NCBI RefSeq assembly: GCF_015356825.1
Contig: NZ_JAACYW010000073.1
Location: forward strand, 1 to 43,092
Origin: Catenulispora rubra
GTDB taxonomy: Bacteria > Actinomycetota > Actinomycetes > Streptomycetales > Catenulisporaceae
Length of the DNA: 43,092 bases
Reading direction: 5' to 3'
Shown here: positions 15,769-24,153 of the stretch, in pieces
Layout: the number at the start of each line of letters is the position of its first letter
How positions within the stretch are numbered: position 1 is the first letter of the stretch
Made by a program: the position numbers and the translations under genes
Notes under the pieces: generated by a model
What the model saw: the letters and a program-made list of their open reading frames with translations, nothing else
Database searches by the model: none
Told to the model about the DNA's origin: nothing

Positions 15769-15830
15769 GGATCCTTACACGTTTGTCCGCGCAGGCGCGC
15801 GGCGAAGTGGCAGGTGCGGCGAGCCCCGCT

Positions 15831-16658
15831 CTAGTCGCGCTTGCGCGCCGTCCCGCCCCAGACCCCGACGTCGGCGGGCTCGCCGAACGGGTTGGGATCC
15901 GGCCGCCAGAGCTGGATCGGCACGATGCCGGGCTCCACCACGTCCAGCCCGTCGAACAGCCCGACGATCTGCTCGGGCTCGCGCAGGTAGTACGGCGCGC
16001 CGCCGCTCTCGTTGTAGAGCGCGGTGGCCTTCGCGTTCGCCTCGTTGGTGATGGCGCTCTCGTTCAGAGCCAGATAGCTGCCCGGCGGCAGCGCCTGCAT
16101 CAGGGTATTGACGATCGACTTGGCCTGCGCGTCGTCGTCGGCGTTCGACACGTGGCCGAGCACCTGCATCAGGATCAGCGCGACCGGCTCGTCGAAGTCG
16201 AGGGTCTTGCGGGCCTCGCGGATGATCGTGTCGGGGTCCAGCAGGTCCGCCTCGATGTAGGCGGTGGCGCCCCGCGGGTCGCTGATCAGCAGCGCGTTGG
16301 CGTGCGCCAGGATCAGCGGATCGTTGTCGACGTAGACGATGCGGGCCTCGGGGTCGACCCGCTGGGCGACCTCGTGGGTGTTGTCGGCGGTGGGCAGCCC
16401 GGTGCCGATGTCCAGGAACTGGCGGATCCCCACTTCGCCGGCGAGGTGCCGGATGACGCGCCCGAGGAAGTACCGGGAGAGCCGGGCCAGGTCGAAGATC
16501 CCCGGGTAGACGGCGGCGAACTGGTCGCCGGCCTCGCGGTCCACCGCGTAGTGGTCCTTGCCGCCCAGCCAGTAGTTCCAGACCCGGGCCGAGTGCGGCA
16601 CGGTGGTGTCGATCCTGGGTATGTCCTGCGCCTCAGGGATCTCGGGCTCGCCGGTCAT
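15831..16658 (-). CDS. S-adenosylmethionine-dependent methyltransferase of the DUF574 (PF04672) family
   Basis: A 275-residue protein with the family opening DTTVPHSARVWNYWLGGKDHYAVDRE and the SAM-binding loop FLDIGTGLPTADNTHEVAQ. It continues with VYVDNDPLILAHANALL, ALILMQVLGHVSN and YLALNESAI. This actinomycete-specific family is very numerous in streptomycetes, yet its substrates are mostly unknown. It is cytosolic, with no signal peptide. It is divergent from an XRE/DUF5753 regulator gene that starts 123 bases away, a common pairing in these genomes, and may be controlled by it. Both ends are clean and the length is typical. Confidence 0.93.
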   Translation of the reverse strand: MTGEPEIPEAQDIPRIDTTVPHSARVWNYWLGGKDHYAVDREAGDQFAAVYPGIFDLARLSRYFLGRVIRHLAGEVGIRQFLDIGTGLPTADNTHEVAQRVDPEARIVYVDNDPLILAHANALLISDPRGATAYIEADLLDPDTIIREARKTLDFDEPVALILMQVLGHVSNADDDAQAKSIVNTLMQALPPGSYLALNESAITNEANAKATALYNESGGAPYYLREPEQIVGLFDGLDVVEPGIVPIQLWRPDPNPFGEPADVGVWGGTARKRD

Positions 16659-16780
16659 CGTGGCTTCTTTCTATCTCCGGGCTCTGACACTCTTATTCCT
16701 AACACAGATTCCCGGCGCCGTGCGTGTTCATGGGTTGAGGGGTTGTGGGTACAGTGGTGTGCGCAAGGAAGGGGACGCAG

Positions 16781-17677
16781 ATGGCGGCCGATCGCGGTGA
16801 GCAGGCCCTTGACAACAGCCTGGGAAACCCGACGGTCCCGCGGATCCTGTTGGGGGCCGAGTTGCGCCGTCTGCGCACGGCCGCGGGCATCAGCAGGGGC
16901 TCGGCGGGCTACGCGATACGCGGCTCTGATTCGAAGATAAGCCGCATGGAACTGGGGCGGATAAGCTTCAAGCCGCGCGACGTCGCGGACCTGCTGACTT
17001 TGTACGGGGTCTGCGACGAGTCCGAGCGCGCCATGCTGTTGGAGCTCATGGACCAGGCGAACGCGCAGAGCTGGTGGCACGAGTTCGCCGACGTGGTCCC
17101 CGGCTGGTTCGAGGCGTACCTCGGTCTGGAGGACGCCGCCTCGGTCATCCGCTGCTACCAGACCCGCCTGGTCCCCGGTCTGTTGCAGACCGAGGACTAC
17201 GCCCGTTCGGTGATCCGGCTGGGGCATCCGCTGGCCGATCCGGTCGAGGTCGAGCGCCGGGTGGCGTTGCGGATGAACCGGGCAAGGGTACTGCGACGGT
17301 CGCGCCCGCCCAAGGTGTGGGCGGTCCTGGACGAGGCCGTGCTGCGCAACCCGCCGGGCGGGCGCGGCGGGCCGATGCGGGCGCAGGTCGAGTATCTGCT
17401 GGAGCTGTCTCGGCTGCCGCACGTCACGGTGCAGGTGGTGCCGTCCCACCGCAGCCCGCGGTACGCCGACGCCGGCGCCGGGCCTTTCAGCATCCTGCGT
17501 TTCCCGGAGGCGGCGCTGCCGGACATCGTCTATCTCGAACAGCTCACCAGCGCCACCTACCTGGACAAGGCCGACGACCTCGACGTCTACGCGACGGTCA
17601 TGGATCAGTTGTGTTTGGACGCGATTCCGGCTCCTGACACGGTCGGGCTCTTCAACGACGTGATCAACGGGCTGTGA
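16781..17677 (+). CDS. XRE-family helix-turn-helix regulator with DUF5753 domain
   Basis: A 298-residue regulator. Residues about 20-80 form the HTH (LGAELRRLRTAAGISRG, GSDSKISRMELGRIS). The remaining about 200 residues are the DUF5753 ligand or sensor domain: WWHEFADVVPGWFEAYLGLE, IRCYQTRLVPGLLQTEDYAR, VWAVLDEAVLR and FSILRFPE. In streptomycetes such proteins (BldB/WhiJ-like systems) often pair with a small DUF397 protein, but none follows here. ATG 16781 is chosen because AAGGAAGGGG lies just upstream; an in-frame GTG-initiated extension to 16745 has no such site. It is divergent from the DUF574 methyltransferase. Confidence 0.91.
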   Translation: MAADRGEQALDNSLGNPTVPRILLGAELRRLRTAAGISRGSAGYAIRGSDSKISRMELGRISFKPRDVADLLTLYGVCDESERAMLLELMDQANAQSWWHEFADVVPGWFEAYLGLEDAASVIRCYQTRLVPGLLQTEDYARSVIRLGHPLADPVEVERRVALRMNRARVLRRSRPPKVWAVLDEAVLRNPPGGRGGPMRAQVEYLLELSRLPHVTVQVVPSHRSPRYADAGAGPFSILRFPEAALPDIVYLEQLTSATYLDKADDLDVYATVMDQLCLDAIPAPDTVGLFNDVINGL

Positions 17678-17679
17678 TG

Positions 17680-17721
17680 CTGCTTCGGTGACTCTGCTTC
17701 AGTGACCCTGCTTCAGCGACT
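17680..17721. repeat. Three tandem 14-bp repeats between convergent genes
   Basis: Units CTGCTTCGGTGACT, CTGCTTCAGTGACC and CTGCTTCAGCGACT run head to tail at 17680-17693, 17694-17707 and 17708-17721. They fill the whole 43-base gap between the XRE gene and the aldo/keto reductase and touch the latter's stop codon. No hairpin terminator is seen in this gap. Confidence 0.8.
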
Positions 17722-18716
17722 CAGTAGCCTGACGGCGTGCCGTAATACGTGGGTTTGCGCGGCGTGTAGTGCTCTTCGAGCGCGGTCACCTCATCGTCGG
17801 TGAGCTGCACGTCCAGCGCGGCGGCGGCGTCGGTGAAGTGGTGCGGCTTGGTCGCCCCGACGATCGGCGCGGCCACGACCGGGTTGCGCAGCACCCAGGC
17901 CAGCGCGACCTGCGCCATCGGGACGTTGCGGGCTTCGGCGATCTTCTGGAGCGCGTCGACGGTGCCCTGGTCGCTGTCCAGGAACAGCGGCGTGCCGATC
18001 GAGTCGGCCTGCGGGCTGTTCTGGCCGCGGGTCGTGGACTTCTCGCCCCAGGGCCGCGTCACCAGGCCGCCGGCCAGCGGCGACCACGGGATCGAGCCGA
18101 CGCCCTGGTCGGCGAGCAGCGGGAACATCTCCCGCTCCTCCTCGCGCATGATCAGGCTGTACTGGTCCTGCATGGAGACGAACCTGGTCCAGCCGTGCAG
18201 CTCGGCGGTGTACTGCATCTTCGAGAACTGCCACGCCCACATGCTGGAGGCGCCGAGGTAGCGGGCCTTGCCGGCCTTGACGACGTCGTGCAGGGCCTCC
18301 ATGGTCTCCTCGACCGGCACGTTCGGGTCGAAGCGGTGGATCTGGTAGAGGTCGACGTAGTCGGTGTCCAGGCGCTTGAGCGAGGCGTCGACCTGCTCGA
18401 ACACCGCGCGCCGGGACAGGCCGCGGCCGCCGGGGCCCTCACCCATAGGCGCGAAGAGCTTGGTGGCCAGGACGACGTCCTCGCGCTTGGTGTAGCGGCG
18501 GATCGCCTGGCCGGTGATCTCCTCGCTGGTGCCGTTGCCGTAGATGTTGGCGGTGTCCCAGAAGGTGATGCCCAGGTCCACGGCCTGGCGGAAGATCGGG
18601 TCGGCCTGGTCCGCGTCGAGCGTCCAGGCCCTTTGGCCGCCGGTGGCGAAGCTCATGCAGCCCAGGGCGATGCGGCTGACTTGGAGGCCGGAGGTTCCGA
18701 GGCGGGTGTACTGCAT
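17721..18716 (-). CDS. Aldo/keto reductase
   Basis: A 331-residue NADPH-dependent (beta/alpha)8-barrel oxidoreductase. It opens MQYTRLGTSGLQVSRIALGCMSF, as in the AKR tas/YajO-like group. The catalytic tetrad is visible: Asp and Tyr in FWDTANIYGNG, Lys in VVLATKLF and His in LYQIHRFDP. The C-terminal NADP-binding part has VAAPIVGATKPHH. It would reduce aldehydes or ketones in the cytosol. ATG 18716 is preceded by AAGGGAG; the frame stays open upstream only as a shadow of the neighbouring gene. It follows a second AKR on the same strand by 47 bases and may be co-transcribed. Confidence 0.93.
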   Translation of the reverse strand: MQYTRLGTSGLQVSRIALGCMSFATGGQRAWTLDADQADPIFRQAVDLGITFWDTANIYGNGTSEEITGQAIRRYTKREDVVLATKLFAPMGEGPGGRGLSRRAVFEQVDASLKRLDTDYVDLYQIHRFDPNVPVEETMEALHDVVKAGKARYLGASSMWAWQFSKMQYTAELHGWTRFVSMQDQYSLIMREEEREMFPLLADQGVGSIPWSPLAGGLVTRPWGEKSTTRGQNSPQADSIGTPLFLDSDQGTVDALQKIAEARNVPMAQVALAWVLRNPVVAAPIVGATKPHHFTDAAAALDVQLTDDEVTALEEHYTPRKPTYYGTPSGY

Positions 18717-18763
18717 GGGGCTCCCTTTCGTCTTCTTTCTTCGCTTCTTCTGTCTTCGTCTTC

Positions 18764-19741
18764 TCAGCGGTTGATGAGCTTCTGCATGGCCTCCGGGTAG
18801 CGGTCCCCGGTGAGCTCGAACGCCGCGGCGGCGTCCTGGATCTCGGCCAGGTCCTCGCTGGTGAGCGTGACGCCGGCCCCGCCGACGTTCTCCTCCAGCC
18901 GCTCGATGCGCCGGGTGCCGGGAATCGGCACGGCGTGCGGCTGCACGGCGAGGATCCACGCGATCGCGACCTGCCCGGGCGTCGCGCCGCGCCGCTCGGC
19001 GACCACCCGCAGGAGCTCGACGAGGCCCTGGCTGGCCTGGATCGTCTCGTCGGCGAAGCGCGGGAAGATCGTCCGCCGGTCGCCCGCCCCGGACACGTCG
19101 GCCGCCGACGTGATGCTCCCGGTGAGGAAGCCCTTGCCCAGCGGGCTGAACGGCACGAAGCCGATGCCGAGCTCGGCCAGGACCGGCAGGATCTCCTGCT
19201 CCGGCTCCCGCCACCACAGCGAGTACTCGCTCTGCAGAGCGGTGACCGGCTGCACGGCGTGCGCCCGTCGCAGCACCTCCACCCCGACCTCGGACAGGCC
19301 GAAGTGCCCGACCTTGCCGGCCGCGATGAGCTCCTTGACGGTCCCGGCGACGTCCTCGATCGGCACCCCGGGGTCGACCCGGTGCTGGTAGAGCAGGTCG
19401 ATGTGATCGGTCCGCAGGCGGCTCAAGGAGCCGTCGACGACCTCCCGAATGTGCTCGGGCCGGCTGTTCAACCCGTTCAGCCCCGCCGGCCGCCCGTCCG
19501 AGACCTCGAACCCGAACTTGGTCGCGATATTCACCTGATCCCGCACCGGCGCCAGCGCTTCACCAACGAACTCCTCATTCGCCCGCGCCCCATACACCTC
19601 AGCCGTGTCGAAGAAGGTCACGCCCAGGTCGACGGCACGCCGGAGCACCGCCAGCGCATCCTCCCGCGTGTGCAGACTCATGCACCCCAGCCCGACCGCG
19701 GAGACCTCCAGCCCGCCGCTGCCCAGGAGTCGCTTGTCCAT
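18764..19741 (-). CDS. Aldo/keto reductase
   Basis: A 325-residue AKR related to but distinct from the downstream copy. The tetrad is in FFDTAEVYGARAN (Asp, Tyr), VNIATKFGF (Lys) and LLYQHRVDP (His). VPIPGTRRIERLEEN near the end binds the NADP phosphate. It resembles the AKR13-type (YakC/Tas-like) reductases. The start codon at 19741 begins MDKRLLGSGGLEVSAVGLGC. The leader contains GATCG-CATTT-CGATC, a small inverted repeat that may be regulatory. The two reductases probably arose by old duplication, since their sequences are clearly diverged. Confidence 0.93.
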   Translation of the reverse strand: MDKRLLGSGGLEVSAVGLGCMSLHTREDALAVLRRAVDLGVTFFDTAEVYGARANEEFVGEALAPVRDQVNIATKFGFEVSDGRPAGLNGLNSRPEHIREVVDGSLSRLRTDHIDLLYQHRVDPGVPIEDVAGTVKELIAAGKVGHFGLSEVGVEVLRRAHAVQPVTALQSEYSLWWREPEQEILPVLAELGIGFVPFSPLGKGFLTGSITSAADVSGAGDRRTIFPRFADETIQASQGLVELLRVVAERRGATPGQVAIAWILAVQPHAVPIPGTRRIERLEENVGGAGVTLTSEDLAEIQDAAAAFELTGDRYPEAMQKLINR

Positions 19742-19844
19742 GTCGGTGTCCGCCTTCCCAGTTTGATCGCATTTCGATCTCGATGCCCATCGAACACGTC
19801 CGATGCGCTGCGTGGGAGGCCCTGGTATTACCTGGCACGCGAAA

Positions 19845-19864
19845 GGGCCGCCCGAAGGCGGCCC
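19845..19864 (-). terminator. Hairpin terminator of the SDR gene
   Basis: GGGCCGCC (19845-19852) pairs with GGCGGCCC (19857-19864) over a four-base loop; read on the minus strand it is followed by TTTC. It lies 20 bases after the stop of the SDR gene. Confidence 0.7.
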
Positions 19865-19884
19865 CGAAGCAACGAACCGAAGAA

Positions 19885-20724
19885 CTAAGACATCATCCCG
19901 ATCCACTGCCCGCCCGTGACGTTCAGCACCTGGCCCGACACGTAGTTCGACCACGGCGAGCACAGGTAGAACACGCCGCCCGCAGCCTCCTCCGGCGTTC
20001 CGGGACGCCCCAGGGGGATCAGGAAGCTGGTGGCGCCGACCATCGCCTCGGGGATGCCCAGCTGCACCGTCTCGCCGCCGATCTCCATGGTGTTCTCGTC
20101 GGTCTTGGCGGCGGTGAGGCGGGTTTCGATGTGGCCGAAGGCTACGGCGTTCACGTTGACCTTGAACTGGCCCCATTCCTTGGCCAGGGTCTTGGTCAGG
20201 CCGACTACCGCGGACTTCGCCGCGGAGTAGTTCGCCTGGCCGGCGTTGCCCATGGTGCCGCTGACGGAGGAGACGTTCACGATCTTGCGGAAGACTTCGA
20301 TGCCCTGCTCGCGCTCCTTCTTCGCCGGGTCGCGGAAGTAGGGGGCGGCGGCTCGGATGGTGCGGAAGGGGACGACGGTGTGGATGTCCAGCATGCGCTG
20401 GAACCAGTCGTCGGACATGGTGTGGATCGGTTTGTCGAGGGTGTAGCCGGCGTTGTTGACCAGGATGTCGATCTTGCCGAAGGTGTCCGCGGCCTTCGCC
20501 ACCAGGGCCTCCGGGACGCCTTCGGCGGTGAGGTCGCCGGCGAACACCGCGGTGTCGGTGCCGTGGGCCTTGGCGATCTCGGCCGCGGTCTCGGCGGCGA
20601 CGTCGCCGTCCAGGTCGTTGATCAGGACGCTGGCGCCCTGGGCGGCCAACAGGTCGGCGGTGGCACGGCCGATGCCGCGCGCCGATCCGGTGACGATCGC
20701 GACCTTGCCGTCCAGGACTCCCAT
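19885..20724 (-). CDS. Short-chain dehydrogenase/reductase (FabG-like / MFE-2 dehydrogenase-like)
   Basis: A 279-residue classical SDR. It has the cofactor loop VTGSARGIGRA (TGxxxGIG), NDLDGD for the adenine side, LVNNAGYTLDKP, catalytic Ser in NVSSVSGTMG and the YSAAK motif (Tyr-x3-Lys). The C-terminal VSGQVLNVTGGQW is typical of 3-oxoacyl-ACP/3-hydroxyacyl-CoA reductases. AAGGAG lies 6 bases before ATG 20724. It follows the MaoC-like hydratase gene by 56 bases, so hydratase and dehydrogenase probably catalyse consecutive steps (enoyl to 3-hydroxyacyl to 3-oxoacyl). Confidence 0.92.
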   Translation of the reverse strand: MGVLDGKVAIVTGSARGIGRATADLLAAQGASVLINDLDGDVAAETAAEIAKAHGTDTAVFAGDLTAEGVPEALVAKAADTFGKIDILVNNAGYTLDKPIHTMSDDWFQRMLDIHTVVPFRTIRAAAPYFRDPAKKEREQGIEVFRKIVNVSSVSGTMGNAGQANYSAAKSAVVGLTKTLAKEWGQFKVNVNAVAFGHIETRLTAAKTDENTMEIGGETVQLGIPEAMVGATSFLIPLGRPGTPEEAAGGVFYLCSPWSNYVSGQVLNVTGGQWIGMMS

Positions 20725-20780
20725 GTACTGCTCCTTGGTAGATGACGTGATGGTTGTGTACTGATAAAGCTCGGTGCTGC

Positions 20781-21653
20781 TCAGGGCCGGCGGAAGAGCG
20801 CCAGGCCGTCCTTGATCACGACTTGGTCGGCATCGGAGGACGTTTCGAAGGCGAAGCCGTGCGATCCAGCCCGTGACCCCGCCGCCGCCCACACCCGAGT
20901 GCTGATGTCCTGCCCGGGCAGCACCGGCCTGGCGAAGCGTACGGCCAGCCGCTCCAGGTTGCGAGGGTCGGCCTCGGCGACACAGGTTTCTTGGGCGATA
21001 CAGCTCACGGCGTGCGAGGCGAACGCCATCGTGCACAGCCCGTGGTTGATGATGCCGGGCAGGCCGACGGCCCGGGCGAAGTCCGGGTCCAGGTGGATCG
21101 GGTTGTGGTCGCCGGACGGTTCGGCGTAGCGGACCGTCTGGTCCTCGTCCACGTGCTGCTTCGCCTGGCCGACTGGCGCTTCGGCGCGGAGCGCGTCGTC
21201 CAAGGCGTGGGGCGGGGCCTGTTCGCCGGCGCTCTGCTGGTCCTGCGCGCCGCGGAAGAACGTGGACATCCACTGCTCGTTGACCAGGTCGCCGTCGGGG
21301 GTGCGGGTCTCGGACTTCACCGCGACCACGACGCCGGCCGAGGTCTGGCGCACGCCCAGCGGCGCCGAGCGCGTCAGGAGCTCCATGCCTGGAGTGATCG
21401 GGCGGTGGTAGAAGAAGTCCTGCTCGCCGTGGACCAGCATCATCAGCAGTTCCGGCGGGGCCACCGCCAGGACCGCCTCGGCGCTGGAGTCGAAGGCCGG
21501 GACCACCGCGAAGACCGGCGGCGCCAGGTCGCCCGCGCGGTGCTCGGCGATCGGGTCGTTGGTCGCCGCGGCGTAGGCGGCGATCCGTTCCCGCTCGACC
21601 GTGAAGTGCTTCTGCTCGGTCCAGACGCCGAGCGCCTCCAGGTTGAAGCTCAT
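20781..21653 (-). CDS. MaoC-like double hot-dog enoyl-CoA hydratase
   Basis: A 290-residue protein with two hot-dog halves. The N-terminal half carries the MaoC_dehydrat_N features (FTVERERIAAYAAATNDP, GEQDFFYHRPITPGMELL). The C-terminal half has the hydratase motif YAEPSGDHNPIHLDPDFARA, with the catalytic Asp and His, and GIINHGLCTMAF. This is the R-specific hydratase-2 arrangement of eukaryotic MFE-2. ATG 21653 has AAGGGGG 8 bases upstream; an in-frame ATG at 21704 is less likely. It is divergent from an SCP2-domain gene and upstream of the SDR gene. Confidence 0.9.
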   Translation of the reverse strand: MSFNLEALGVWTEQKHFTVERERIAAYAAATNDPIAEHRAGDLAPPVFAVVPAFDSSAEAVLAVAPPELLMMLVHGEQDFFYHRPITPGMELLTRSAPLGVRQTSAGVVVAVKSETRTPDGDLVNEQWMSTFFRGAQDQQSAGEQAPPHALDDALRAEAPVGQAKQHVDEDQTVRYAEPSGDHNPIHLDPDFARAVGLPGIINHGLCTMAFASHAVSCIAQETCVAEADPRNLERLAVRFARPVLPGQDISTRVWAAAGSRAGSHGFAFETSSDADQVVIKDGLALFRRP

Positions 21654-21752
21654 TGCCGTCGCCCCCTTGCGGTCGCCGCGTTGCCGGAGAACACTGTGAC
21701 GCAACTGAACGTACCGTAGAATGATGTAACGATCCAGAGGGGAACCTTCACC

Positions 21753-22226
21753 ATGTCCGAGACTTCAGGGACCGCCGGCCTGCCCGTCGAGTTCGCCGGC
21801 GCCGACCCGAACCAGCTGGCCGGCATGGTCGGCCAGCTCTCCGACGCCGAGCTGCGCGAGGTGCTGGCCGACGCCGCCCTGCGCGGCCAGGTGCTCGACG
21901 AGATCTTCCGCCGCATGGGCGACCACTTCCGCGCCGACAAGGCCAAGGGCCAGACCGTCGCGGTGCACTTCGTCATCACCGGCGGCCCGGACGGCGCCAA
22001 GGACACCTACCAGGCGTCCATCAAGGACGGTGTCTGCACGACGTCCAAGGAGCTCACCGAGCACCCGCGGGCCACCATCACCGCAGACGGCGTGCCGTTC
22101 CTGCGCCTGGTCACCGGCGGTGCCGGCGGCGTCGAGCTGTTCCTGAAGGGCAAGCTGAAGGTCGGCGGCGACATGATGTTCGCCGCGTCCGTGGCGGGGT
22201 GGTTCGCGATTCCGGGCGGCAAGTAG
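21753..22226 (+). CDS. SCP2 sterol-binding domain protein
   Basis: A 157-residue cytosolic protein. After a helical lead (LAGMVGQLSDAELREVL), the SCP2 fold is seen in TVAVHFVITGGPDGAKDTYQA, the ATITADGVPFLRLVTGG hydrophobic lining and FLKGKLKVGGDMMFA near the end. SCP2 domains bind acyl-CoA, sterols or other lipids in a tunnel. The gene is divergent from the MaoC hydratase and SDR genes, the other two modules of MFE-2, so it may carry lipid substrates for them. AGAGGGG precedes ATG 21753, and TAGAAT at 21717-21722 is a possible -10 box. Confidence 0.9.
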   Translation: MSETSGTAGLPVEFAGADPNQLAGMVGQLSDAELREVLADAALRGQVLDEIFRRMGDHFRADKAKGQTVAVHFVITGGPDGAKDTYQASIKDGVCTTSKELTEHPRATITADGVPFLRLVTGGAGGVELFLKGKLKVGGDMMFAASVAGWFAIPGGK

Positions 22227-22244
22227 TCGATCATTGATAAGCAC

Positions 22245-22286
22245 GACGGCGCGCGGGCGGCCTCGGGGGGCCGTCTGCGCGCCGTC
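22245..22286. terminator. Terminator hairpin after the SCP2 gene
   Basis: Arms 22245-22262 (GACGGCGCGCGGGCGGCC) and 22269-22286 pair over 18 positions with two G-U type pairs, around a TCGGGG loop. It lies 18 bases after the SCP2 stop and before the convergent flavin oxidase gene. Confidence 0.8.
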
Positions 22287-22344
22287 GCGTGCCGTGCCGT
22301 CGTGTCCTGTCGTGTCCCGTCGCGCGCCGTCCCGCGTCAGCCGG

Positions 22345-23733
22345 TTACGCCGCCGGCTTGATGTTGGCGTTGTGCCAGAACACGTTCTCCGGGTCGTACT
22401 CGGCCTTGATCCTCGCCAGCCGCCGGTACTTGTCCGCGCCGTAGGCGGCCACGGTCCGCTCCTGGTCGGGCTCGACCATGAAGTTCACGTAGCTCCCGGT
22501 GCTGCGGGCGAACGGCAGCAGCGCCTCCCAGTACTCCTTGACCCACGCGGTGTCCGCCGCCAGCAGCTCCGGGGTCGGCGCGACGCAGGCGATGTTCACC
22601 ACGTAGCCGGGACGCCGGAGCCCGCCGAACGCCGTCGCGTCGTCGGCGACGTCGGTGTAGGCGCCGCCGATCGTGAAGACCGGGGCGAACGACATGGGAG
22701 AACTCTTCTTGCCGGAGAACTCGGCCAGCACCGCGACCACGTCGTCGGTGAGCTCGTCCAGATACAGCGCCCGCTCGTAGGCCAGGATCCCGGGAGGCGC
22801 GGCGTCGTCGAGCATGGACTGCAACGCCGTGTAGGGCATCGGCGTGACGAAGTCGAACAGCGGCGGCAGCTCCCGGCGCAGGGCGTCGACGACGTCGGCG
22901 TGGTCCTCGGCCTTCCCGAAGCCCGCGATGATCACCGCGTGTCCGGGCGCCAGCTGGTACTCCGGCGGGACGAACGGTGCGGGCGGGGCGTTCATGCCGA
23001 CGGCGATCACCGAGCCCATATCCCTCGGCAGCTTCGCGACCGCCTCCCGTATCGTCCGCAGCGCCTGGACGCCCTGCTCTTCGGGCCAGAACAACAGCCC
23101 CATCTGCACCATCGGCCCGACCGGATTCAGTGCGAACCGGAACTCGGTGACGACCCCGAAGTTGCTCCCGGCCCCGCGCAGCGCCCAGAACAAGTCCGGA
23201 TGCGACTCCAGGGACGTCTCGACGATCCGGCCGTCGGCCAGCACCACCTGCGCCGAGACGAGGTTGTCGATCGTCAGGCCGTGGCCCGCGGTCAGCCAGC
23301 CGAAGCCGCCGCCGAGCGTCAGCCCACCGACGCCGGTGTGGCTGATCGTCCCGGCTGGCACCGCGAGGCCGTGCTCCTGGGTGGCGGCGTCGAGGTCGGA
23401 CAACAGTGCGCCGCCCTGGCAGTACGCCGTTCGTGTGACCGGGTCGACCCGCACCGCCCGCATGCCGCTCAGATCGACGGTGAGCGCGTCCGGCCAGACC
23501 GCGTTGCCCGCGAAGTTGTGGGCGCCTCCGCGTACTGACACGTCCAGACCGCGGCTGCGCGCCGCCGTCAGCGCCGCCGCGACGTCCTCCGCGCTCTCAC
23601 ACCGGGCCACCAGCGCGGGCCGGTGGTCGATCGCGCCGTTCCAGACCGCGCGGACGGTGTCGTAGTCGGGGTCGGCGGTGGTGACGACCCGCCCCGAGAA
23701 TCCCGGGATCATGCTGCTGATGTGGTCGGGCAT
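22345..23733 (-). CDS. FAD-dependent BBE-type oxidoreductase
   Basis: A 462-residue PCMH-fold FAD oxidase. The covalent-FAD His lies in VSVRGGAHNFAG, and VGGLTLGGGFGWLTAGHGLT forms the pyrophosphate-binding part. Where bicovalent enzymes have a Cys in the GLTxDN turn, this protein has Ile (LTIDN), so only one FAD attachment is expected. The C-terminal BBE element is YDPENVFWHNANI. These enzymes oxidise sugars, alkaloids or polyketide alcohols with oxygen; the substrate is unknown. There is no signal peptide. AAGGA precedes the ATG, and the gene lies 9 bases after the VOC gene on the same strand. Confidence 0.92.
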   Translation of the reverse strand: MPDHISSMIPGFSGRVVTTADPDYDTVRAVWNGAIDHRPALVARCESAEDVAAALTAARSRGLDVSVRGGAHNFAGNAVWPDALTVDLSGMRAVRVDPVTRTAYCQGGALLSDLDAATQEHGLAVPAGTISHTGVGGLTLGGGFGWLTAGHGLTIDNLVSAQVVLADGRIVETSLESHPDLFWALRGAGSNFGVVTEFRFALNPVGPMVQMGLLFWPEEQGVQALRTIREAVAKLPRDMGSVIAVGMNAPPAPFVPPEYQLAPGHAVIIAGFGKAEDHADVVDALRRELPPLFDFVTPMPYTALQSMLDDAAPPGILAYERALYLDELTDDVVAVLAEFSGKKSSPMSFAPVFTIGGAYTDVADDATAFGGLRRPGYVVNIACVAPTPELLAADTAWVKEYWEALLPFARSTGSYVNFMVEPDQERTVAAYGADKYRRLARIKAEYDPENVFWHNANIKPAA

Positions 23734-23742
23734 CTCGTGTCC

Positions 23743-24108
23743 TTACTCTTGGAGCACTGCCAGCCAGTTCCCCGCCGGGTCCTTGAACCAGGCGATCAGC
23801 GGTCCGCCTCGCCGGTTGATCCCGTCCTCGTCGACGCCCGGCAGCATCTCGAAGCGCACGCCGCGGTCGCCGAGGCTCTTCACCGCCGCCTCGATGTCGT
23901 CGACGGGGAAGTTCAGGATGGTGAAGGTGGCCGGGACGTGGTCGGTGCCCTTGGGGTAGACCAGGATCTCGGTGTCGCCGCCGACATGCAGGCGGAGCAT
24001 GCCGTTGGCCTCGGTGACGGGGACGCCGAGCGTCTCGCCGTAGAACCGCTTCGCGGCGGGGATGTCGTTCACGGAGAAGCCGCTGAAGGCTTTCGTGTTC
24101 TCGAACAT
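23743..24108 (-). CDS. VOC family (glyoxalase/bleomycin-resistance fold) protein
   Basis: A 121-residue single-domain VOC protein. The beta-alpha-beta-beta-beta halves are marked by FSGFSVNDIPAAKRFYGETLG and VDDIEAAVKSLGDRGVRFE. It ends GGPLIAWFKDPAGNWLAVLQ, with the usual Glu replaced in the last strand by Q-E at the very C-terminus. It could be a lyase, dioxygenase or binding protein. It is 9 bases upstream of the FAD oxidase and probably co-transcribed with it. Confidence 0.88.
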   Translation of the reverse strand: MFENTKAFSGFSVNDIPAAKRFYGETLGVPVTEANGMLRLHVGGDTEILVYPKGTDHVPATFTILNFPVDDIEAAVKSLGDRGVRFEMLPGVDEDGINRRGGPLIAWFKDPAGNWLAVLQE

Positions 24109-24153
24109 GATGTGACCGTACTCGCCGCGGGCCCGCGCTGCCTGTCCTGAAAC

